Assembly (NCBI GenBank): GCA_030248135.1
Contig: JASANC010003229.1
Span: forward strand, 54,534 to 118,533
Reading direction: 5' to 3'
DNA: 64,000 bases
Origin: Theristus sp. LFF4_11
Taxonomy: Eukaryota > Nematoda > Chromadorea > Monhysterida > Xyalidae
Part shown: positions 57,048-64,000 of the stretch, piece by piece
Layout: every line of letters starts with the position of its first letter
Numbering within the stretch: position 1 is the stretch's first letter
Translations under genes and position numbers: made by a program
Notes under the pieces: model-generated
What the model was told of the DNA's origin: nothing
Databases searched by the model: none
Seen by the model: only the letters and a program-made list of their open reading frames with translations

Positions 57048-57250
57048 AGTACGTCACGTCACGTCACGTCACGTCACGTCACGTCACGTCACGTCACGTC
57101 ACGTGATGTCACGTCACGTTACGTGATGTCACGTCATGTTACGTGATGTCACGTCATGTTACGTGATGTCACGTCACGTCACGTCACGTCAGATCACGTC
57201 ACGTTACGTCACGTCACGTCACGTCATGTCACGTCACGTCACGTCACGTC
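57048..57250. repeat. (ACGTC)n microsatellite
   Basis: About 200 bp of the pentamer ACGTC, with interruptions every few units (ACGTGATGTC, ACGTTACGTC). The short open frames across it are artefacts of the repeat. Confidence 0.95.
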
Positions 57251-57329
57251 ACCCCAACGTTTATGCTGCAAGAAAAAGCAATCCGGCACGTCACGTTATC
57301 CGACGTCGCGTTTTAAAACTCGGGCTCGT

Positions 57330-58290
57330 TTCCCCCCGTACATGTGTGTAAATCAAATCGACATACGTCGACGTTCAGATAGATACGGACGCATAAACGA
57401 TGCCGTGACCTGACATGCCGTATGATTTTAGGTTTCCCGTAAAAAGCCGTGCTTCAAAGTTTGATTTTACAAATTTGTCTACTTTTGTTGTTCTTCATTG
57501 TAAAAGTTTATTCACCATCGTTCCTAAAATAGACGATTTTTCCTATTGTTTTCTGTATTCTCAAAAGTGTCAGCAGTTTGCCTTTTATTCAGTGAATTCC
57601 AGCCATCACCTGAACGGCATCTATTATACAATTAGCGGCTAAGTCACAGCAAAGTAACAGTTAGCCCTAGGGGAGTTGTGAAAATTTCTGAGAGACTTTG
57701 CCTTGAAGTCATAACAATCTACGAACAGCCTGGGAGCCCGCGGTATACGCTTACCAGGCAAAATCGCAAGAAACAGTGCTTGCACGTTGTAATTAGTCGC
57801 GTTTGTATAAAATTAAAAATTCCACCTGCATCTTCTGAGATTCGAACCTCAGCGCGCCCTCACGGTCTCGCATATGTAGGGCATAATTCGAACCATTGCG
57901 CTGGTTGCGTGTAAGACCATGTTTATTGGCTGCAAAGTCATTTGTGTGTGCTGCAGCAAAATAGATGTCCACGCGCACAACTGTTGAAAAAAATCTTCGC
58001 CTGTTCTTCTGTTCTACATTAAAAAACTGCTCGTTTCAAAAGACTTGATTTTAAAAATCTGAGGGTCGTTGTTTCGATTTTGTCCGTCGGTCTCCCGTTG
58101 AAATTGGTGGTTGTCACAAAAATTCAATTTTAACTTGCGCACAACTTGATTGAATTTTGCTTGTTGACGTACGGCTTTTCAGGGCGGAACCTAAAATGCA
58201 ACGTCACGTCACTTTGCGTCACGTCATCGTTTATGCGTCCGTGTTTTTCTGTTTACACGTCGACGTGCATCGACGTCCGGATGGCTGGGC
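57330..58290. mobile_element. Possible long-terminal-inverted element
   Basis: GACGCATAAACGATG.CGTGAC at about 57390 and its reverse complement at about 58205-58250 (GTCACGTCATCGTTTATGCG) bracket about 800 bp. Both ends also carry CGTCGACGT palindromes. The interior holds the retroposon fragment at 57727-57795. The boundaries are uncertain. Confidence 0.4.
57727..57795 (+). mobile_element. Fragment of the hammerhead-bearing retroposon
   Basis: Matches the 3' half of 30656-30812: AGCCTGGGAGCCCGCGGTAT, then CTTACCAGGC and CGCAAGAAACAGTGCTTGCA. The upstream core (CTGACGAG) is missing and CGAAAC reads CAAAAT, so this copy is inactive. Confidence 0.75.
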
Positions 58291-59177
58291 AGTCCTCTGC
58301 AACGTGGCGCAGGAAGCAGTGGTCACGGTCACTACTTTGAAGCGCCATACCGCTCGCCAACCGTTGAACAAGTTTAGTTGCAAGTTCAACCAGAAACAGA
58401 CAAAAGTCAAATTTTGTAATGTCAAAGTAAAACTGAATAAATGACAAAAAGACGAGTTAAAAACCGAAGAAACACGATTTTCGCATGTTGAAACACGTTT
58501 CACGGATTTTAACGCCTTTTTATGTAATTTTATGTGTGGCAAAGCAGCTTTTACGACTAATCTTTTAATCTATTTTGATATGATGCGCGTTTGGAATAAG
58601 AGAAACAAGTGCTCAACTCAACTGATCGTTTTCGGCTGGAAAAAGAAAAAAATCAGAAAAAAACGATGTTTCAAATTCGAAAACCGCCAGTTTTAGTGAT
58701 TTTGTGATTTGATGTGATATATTGATTTCAAAGCGCCGCACCTGCCAGAATTTACTATGAAAAGTTGAGATTCACCCACCAAAAAAAAACTTGCCCTTCA
58801 GGTACCCATCACACTCACACAAGCATTTACGAGAAACGTTATGAAGGATTAATCCCAAAAACCCAAAAACCATGCGACAACACGATGAAATAAACAAACC
58901 GCTGCAATGGTACGACCGTCTGACATTGCCGGGCCCGTAACTGTAAAAAGTGTTTTGATTTCAAAACTTTGGCCTTTTTGAACTTGTTTTCTCTGTTTTG
59001 TGAAATGCCAAAACGGTGTGTGCGACTGTCTATATGGTCTCAACGCGATCGTTAAAACTGTAACCGTCGAGTTTTTGTTGTTTTGTCGCTTTTGTCTGAC
59101 GCACATTATTGCGTTTAAAAAATGCCGATCCATGCTACAATACCGAACCGCTCTTTTTCCAACCAGCCTGCATACAA
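58291..59177. other. No supported feature
   Basis: AT-rich. A minus-strand ATG with a short open stretch at 58896-58930 and donor GTTTGT was considered but cannot be connected in phase to the exon at 56977. Confidence 0.35.
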
Positions 59178-59695
59178 TTATCTAAAAATGCGGGAGACGC
59201 ATATAAAAGGAGGAATATGGCTTTGTGTAAGCAGTGACAGACTTGGCTCGACAACACTTTTCAAGTCTCTGATGTGGTACACACGGATACAAGTACATAA
59301 TAGCTATATTTTTGCGCCGCGTTTGTTTTACTGAAAAGCGTAAAAAAACTTTAATTTTTTTAAATTGTCCTCTTCAGTTCAGTCTAAAATCACACCATGT
59401 GCGAAATTCTGTAAATTCTGTGCAAAAACAGAAAAATCAGAGATTGCAAAACATTGCTGCATGTAGCTTTATCGTTGTTACTAACGTACGCACCGCTGTG
59501 TACACACCAGAACCAGTGACAGAATGGTGTTGTCTGCCGTTGATTTTCACCCTTTTTACCAAACTCTTGTGGCAGGATAAACCGTCTGTCCCGTGAGTAA
59601 TTGCCTTTGCCACAGATGGAAACCTTGCGTTCCGATATACCTCTGCGATACACTTTGTCCTGGGCAAAGCAGTGTCAGCGATCCAAAGTCTGATC

Positions 59696-59836
59696 TGATG
59701 TTTTGCCCAGACCATAAGATCTGTCTGTGGTAAAACACCTTCGGTAGTTCTGCCTGGTGTCCGTCGCACTGACGAGCCAGGGGACACCGCGGTATGCGTC
59801 TACCTGGCGAAACCGCAAACAGCGAACATTATGTAT
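59696..59836 (+). mobile_element. Small retroposon with hammerhead-like core, copy 2, 5-bp target duplication
   Basis: 141 bp from TGATGTTTTGCCCAGACC to AACATTATGTAT. The target duplication TGATC is at 59691-59695 and 59837-59841. The empty site (GTCTGATCGTTATTTTAG when read in this orientation) is present in family C copies 2 and 3, so the insertion is defined exactly. Confidence 0.88.
59723..59813 (+). ncRNA. Hammerhead-ribozyme-like motif, copy 2
   Basis: GTC at 59723-59725. Helix I is TGTG (59726-59729) with CGCA (59765-59768), capped by an ACACC/GGTGT hairpin. Core CTGACGAG is at 59769-59776. Helix II is CCAGG (59777-59781) with CCTGG (59803-59807), then CGAAAC (59808-59813). Relative to copy 1, the middle pair of helix II is swapped (T-A to A-T) and helix I pairs also co-vary. 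Helix III is weak. Confidence 0.5.
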
Positions 59837-60199
59837 TGATCGTTATTTTAGTGTTTTTAGTGGTCGCTAAATGCCCGAAATACCGCAAATGTGAAAGTTT
59901 CATTTGTCTACAAACAAAGTACGAGGGTTGCCATGTGCAACCGAATTTAATGAATAAACGGCGCAAAAATATGGCTCTTATGTACTTGTATCCGTGTGTA
60001 CCACATCAGAGACTTGAAAAGTGTTGTCGAGCCAAGTCTGTCACTGCTTAAACAAAGCCATATTCCTCCTTTTATATGCGTCTCCCGTATTTTTAGATAA
60101 TAAATTTTATTTTTAGATAATATTCTGACTTTTACATGAGCCGCGAAGGTCGGATTAAATTCACAATTCGTTGGTCACACATTCTTCTAAACCCCGGAG

Positions 60200-60975
60200 A
60201 ACTCTGCTTTTTCATTTTTCGTTTTTGGGCCACGGCCGATTCGCCCGAAATCGTCACGGTTCAGTACCTAGAATTGGTCACATAAAAAAACTCCAAAACG
60301 CTTCCCACGTTTTCTTGTTTTTCAGTTCTGGACCGATTTCGCCAATTTCCACAGCCGATTCACCCGAAATCGTCACGATTCGGTATCTAGAATTGGTCAC
60401 ATAAAAAACTAATCCAAAATCCGTGATCAGCGCATTGAATTACCCTGGAAAACACCGTTTTCTTGTTTTTCGTTTCTGGACCGATTTCGCCAATTCCACG
60501 GCCGATTCGCCCGAAATCGTCACTATTCAGCATTTAGAGTTGCTCACATAATAAAACTAAAAGCAAATTTGCGATCAGCGCATCGAAGTACCCCGCAATT
60601 CATTATTTTCTCATTTTTCCTTCATGGACCGATTTCGCCAAATTCCACGGCCGATTCGCCCGAAATCGTCACGATTCAGCATCTAGAGTTCCTCACGTAA
60701 GAAAACAAACCCAAAATCCGTGATCAGCGCATTGAATTCCAACGGACTAGACAAGTTTCCTATTTTTTGTTTTTGGACCGATTTCGCCAATTTCCACGGC
60801 CGATTCGCCCGAAATCGTCACGATTCAGTATGTCGAATTGCTCAGATAAGAAAACTAACCCGAAATCCGTAATCAGCGCATTGAATTACCCCGGAATACA
60901 CCACTTTCTCATTTTTTGTTTTTGAACCGATTTCGCCAATTTCCACGGCCGATTTGCCCGAAATCGTCACGACTT
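60200..60975 (-). repeat. Satellite B array, minus strand
   Basis: About five units with GCCGATTCGCCCGAAATCGT and GATCAGCGCATTGAATTACC, spaced about 145-150 bp. Part of composite copy 4. Confidence 0.88.
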
Positions 60976-61164
60976 TAGTTATTTAACAGCTATTCCTCAG
61001 ATTTTTTTTAAAAATAAAGGTCAAATTCAAACTCTCCGTTGTTGGTTACCCTTAGAAACTTTTTGATTTGTCAAATAACACGCGCAGAAATCGCAAATAC
61101 ACGTCAAAATAAGCAGTTTTCGTAATTTTGTACAAACAAGCTAAATTTTTAGCCTTGGGAAGCA

Positions 61165-61569
61165 TCGGAGAAAAAAATTAATGCGAAATTTGAAAATCCC
61201 GAAGATTTTTACCCTAGAAAATGTTTTTCTCATAACAGTCAGAATTTTCTTTATATCACTGAAACTGCGTACACATTTTATGACATGGTCGAAAAAAAAG
61301 GGGTATAGAAGAATAAGAAACAGCGAATTCAGAATCGATGTTTTGCGCACACAGCGTGTGTAGAAGATCACCACGAAAAAATTTCTGGTGCACACAGTGT
61401 ATCTGTGGATTGTCTGCCTGTGTGCCGCAGAAAAAAATCTCAGCTCCTTTTATGTTCACAGAGCGAGGCAAAGTAAGTTAGGAATTTACGCGCGAGCGAC
61501 TGACGGGCCATATTATGCCTGCATCCGCTGTCCGCTCCGCTCCGCTTCGCTCGCGAATGGGCATGATAA
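61165..61569. repeat. Terminal module H, copy 2
   Basis: Close match to 5590-5996 (shared TGCGCACACAGCGTGTGTAG, TCAGCTCCTTTTATGTTCAC and CGCTCCGCTTCGCTCGCGAA), ending GGGCATGATAAC. Confidence 0.78.
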
Positions 61570-61731
61570 CAATATATCCTTTAAACAATTGTGTTTACTG
61601 GAACACTTGAAAGGAAGATAAAAACAACATTTGGCGTTGTTCAAGAAAGTACAGACACCGTTCTCAATTAGCACAGTTTTGGCATTTTGACCGGGTACTG
61701 ACGAGTCAATGGTATACTGTAGGTATCTATA

Positions 61732-62340
61732 CAGAGTGGTCCAAAAGTAGTGGGTACAACTTTGAATCGCTCTAACTCCCCACCGCTTAGACCGTTTAGC
61801 TGAAATTTTAGTTGCTTACTTTGAAAGCACAAACTTAGACCTCTACAAATTTTTAGCCCAAACGATAAAACATTGCCCCTGTAAGGAAGCAAAGTTCGAG
61901 AAAAAAAAGAATTTTTGCATGAAAAACAGCATTTTTTTCTCACATCGGATTTATTCATCGATGACGTCAAACAGGCAATACAACTATATTTCTGGTTTCA
62001 ATCCCCATTCACACAATCGTGCTCGTGCGCGCATATTTTTATTTTCACTCCTCAATTGTCCTCAAAAGCCAAAAACTGTGGGATCGATGAAAGAAATGAT
62101 CGTGAACGCGTTTCAGCACGAGGACACTGAATTGTGCCTGAAAGTGATCTTGTCAGTACGTGGCCATAGGGCCCGATTGTGCATTGAAGCTTGCGGCTCA
62201 CATTTCGAGAAGAATGTAAAATTCGTTTTTTCGAAATTTGTTTCCGCACAGGGGCAAAATTCTCTTGTTTGGGCTAGAAATTGGTGGAAGTCTAAGTTTG
62301 TGTTTCCTAAGTAAGCGACTAAAATTTGCTGCAGAAATTG
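61732..62340 (+). mobile_element. Mariner-like relic with transposase C-terminus
   Basis: Left end TATACAGAGTGGTCCAAAAG (TA at about 61730). Inner inverted arms at 61795-61885 and 62228-62330 share TTTTAG.CGCTTACTT and AGCCCAAAC. Between them, the plus frame at about 62090-62215 (NAFQHEDTELCLKV, RLCIEACGSHFEK) matches the C-terminal end of Tc1/mariner-type transposases. The outermost right end is not seen. Confidence 0.65.
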
Positions 62341-63553
62341 TCACTCAAATTTAAAATTGAAGTTAAAACAGCAATTATAATTTAAAAAAACAGTTTTCGA
62401 AACGAAATGTCAATTTGCCAAAGAAAGAACAACGAAAGTCGTCGTCGTCGCCGTCGTTGTTCCTGGAAAAAGGAATTAACAGCAAAACACGTCTGCTTTT
62501 TACAAAATGTACGTCACACAAATCCTCCAAAGCGTTTTTCTTGATCAAAAAAAATTAAAGCAGCTAATATTTTTCCAGCTAATATAAACAGCGAATTCAG
62601 GTTTCCAGTTCTCGTCGTCGCCGAAGTCGTCTCGTAGACTATTTTTTTTGCCGTGAAAACCGCTGCTTTTGATGTCTTCATCTCATAAATCACAAAAAAA
62701 GATTTTTTCATCAAAATCTCACTGTCTGTCTGCCCACACAAGGCAAACGCATAGAAGCTAGAAAAAAAGAAAATGTCCATTCCAATTTCTTTTTTAACCT
62801 GATGTTCCGGCAACCAATCAGCTACAAATTATCCAGGACGACTATGTTAGCGAAATTTTTGAAATTTATAGCGTTTTTGATTGAAAAATTTGCAAAAAAA
62901 ATGCGGGTGGGTGGGGGGTTGCACAACCCCCCCCCCCATAAACCGACTAGCATCCAGATCCGGTGCACCCCCCTAGCAGGCTACCGGAGGGTCCCACTTA
63001 CCCCCTACCCCCCAAAAAATTGTCACTCCCCCACGGGTAGGTGTACTCCCCTACCTAAAAGGGTCTGTCATCTTCGGTACTGTTTAAAGCATATTATGCA
63101 CCTGGAAACCGAAAAATCATGATTTTTGAAAAAACTGTGATTTTGAACAAAAATTCGCGGTTTTTAAACAAAAATTTGTGATTTTGAGAAATGTTTGAGA
63201 CGGGTGGGGGGGGGGGGTGGTACCCACGGGGGGGGGGGGGGGTTTCCGAGTCGGGAAGGGGGTTTTTGGGGGTGAGTGTTTGGACCCCCCAGAGCACAAC
63301 TTCGTCGTGCAAAAGGGGTACATCCCCCTCATGTTCGGTACTGATTCCAGATCTTCGCGAAAACAATTGGTTTGGTCAATCAGACGAGACCGCGAGACTT
63401 TTTTCAAAAACCGCGAGACGAGACGAGACGAGACACGTCTCACGGCAACTCTAATTTTGAAAAATGCCTAAATTTAAAAAAATGCCTTGTTTACTCAGCT
63501 ATACAGTAAAACTTTTATTTTTTAGTAAAATTTTTAGTAAAGTTTTTTTTTAC
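62341..63553. other. Unassigned region with G/C-run block
   Basis: 62905-63300 is rich in G and C runs (for example GGGGGTTTTTGGGGGTGAG) without matching the G-tract MITE core. 63110-63190 has short repeats of GTGATTTTGA and AACAAAAATT. 63395-63435 is a GAGAC tract. No exon is supported. Confidence 0.45.
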
Positions 63554-63611
63554 CTTTGTTCGGGGATCCAGTGCAGGTTACCACCGCCAACATACTTCCA
63601 CGCCGTCTTCT
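63554..63611 (-). CDS. Isolated internal exon, unknown gene
   Basis: 58 nt on the minus strand with a good acceptor (CTGTGTTTCAG... as GTTTCAG) and donor (GTAAAAAAA). Open in one frame: KTAWKYVGGGNLHWIPEQ. The flanking exons are outside the window or unrecognised, so the family is unknown. Confidence 0.45.
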
Positions 63612-63879
63612 CTGAAACACAACTGTGCAAAGGCAGAGTAAACTGAGCTGAAAATTGACATTGCGCTGCTTTGCGTTCGACCGTGGTCCGAATATGAATT
63701 GAAATTTTTTTTACTCGTTTTACTATTCTCTGATTAGTTTTGTTTTTCATTTTCTAGCACAAAACTGCTACGTTACGTTGTTGCCGCGCGCGCAGCTGTG
63801 AATCATTTTTCCTACATGTGCGTACCATATTGGTGCACGTTTTTAATAAGAAAGATAATAAATTATCTCAAAAATACGT

Positions 63880-64000
63880 ATTGTGGATTTATTCAAACGT
63901 GTCGCGACTAAAATGACGTCATTTGCTTTAAAAACGCCCGTTTGTCAAAGTACAGGCACTAAAATGTCAGTTTGATGTGAGTGATTCGATATCATGCGGA
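63880..64000. mobile_element. MITE family D, copy 4, cut by window end
   Basis: GGATTTATTCAAACGTGTCG, then ATGACGTCATTTGC and the same interior as copy 3. The element continues past position 64000. Confidence 0.82.

Larger units (their letters stand above)
59178..60100 (-). mobile_element. Module/MITE family C, copy 4
   Basis: Same orientation as copy 1. Arms at 59178-59340 and 59940-60100; about 780 bp without the nested retroposon. An extra partial end (TTTTATTTTTAGATAATATT) follows at 60101-60122. Confidence 0.87.
59178..61569. mobile_element. Large composite non-coding transposon, copy 4
   Basis: TTATC at 59178 to GATAA at 61569: module C (59178-60100), spacer, satellite B (about 60200-60975), a ~190-bp link, module H (61165-61569). 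Flanks CAA before and CAA after could be a 3-bp target duplication. It carries a nested retroposon at 59696-59836. Confidence 0.6.

Noticed and set aside
57136..57413. Reading frames across the ACGTC repeat
   Set aside because: They are periodic translations of a pentamer microsatellite.
61698..61705. CTGACGAG upstream of the mariner relic as a hammerhead core
   Set aside because: No CGAAAC and no helix II follow; an 8-mer is expected about twice by chance on both strands of this window.
62080..62320. Independent host gene in the mariner relic
   Set aside because: The frame matches only the transposase C-terminus and is bracketed by inverted arms.
1..64000. CRISPR arrays, bacterial operons, riboswitches or rho-independent terminators
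   Set aside because: The window is eukaryotic with spliced genes; no regularly spaced direct repeats with unique spacers are present, only satellites and minisatellites.

Overview
The window is eukaryotic and most likely nematode. The genes are split by canonical GT..AG introns (one only 39 bp long), and every internal reading-phase junction in the chains I rely on is consistent. The recognisable products form a nematode-like set: a transthyretin-like (TTR) secreted protein, a DOMON-domain secreted protein, a C-type-lectin-like protein and an astacin metalloprotease. Degenerate TTAGGC-like tracts also occur. The species cannot be fixed from sequence alone. The very high load of transposons and satellites suggests a large, repeat-rich nematode genome.

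Gene layout. (1) 722-6138, minus: six-exon DOMON protein with histidine-rich segments. (2) 6636-6989, plus: a possible small two-exon gene. (3) 8364-13472, plus: a complete astacin catalytic domain over seven exons, a Cys-rich linker, then kelch-like exons. Further kelch-like exons on the same strand at 26842-26944, 29649-29796 and 30562-30623 are mutually in phase and may belong to the same, very long gene. (4) 32716-38514, minus: four-exon C-type-lectin-like gene. (5) 38616-39916, minus: four-exon TTR-like gene. (6) 41689-47125, minus: 13-exon gene for a secreted-then-anchored type I membrane protein with a Q/N-rich ectodomain and a Cys motif resembling part of a DSL domain. (7) 49484-56977, minus: the 3' part of an unrecognised gene, with a 14-nt microexon. 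(8) 63554-63611, minus: one isolated exon.

Repeats fill nearly everything else, mostly as nested insertions inside introns. They include: a young gag-only LTR retrotransposon (15638-21906, LTRs about 99% identical, no pol); a textbook non-autonomous Helitron (35408-37298); an inverted-duplicated mariner relic with a foldback minisatellite element nested in it (27368-29505); a tRNA-derived SINE family with a (CAA)n tail; a rearranged non-LTR LINE relic (54282-56235); a roughly 170-bp satellite and a roughly 149-bp satellite; several MITE families; and a small retroposon carrying a hammerhead-ribozyme-like core.

Two findings stand out. First, a large non-coding element recurs with fixed internal order: an ~800-bp inverted-repeat module, a 149-bp satellite array, and a terminal module. 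Three near-complete copies run from TTATC to GATAA, and two of them sit in first introns of host genes. Second, a ~140-bp retroposon contains CUGACGAG...CGAAAC, with its helix II changed in a compensatory way between two copies; an empty site in a sister MITE defines one insertion to the base. Two stretches (22.2-23.1 kb and 48.3-48.5 kb) look like homopolymer-driven assembly noise.
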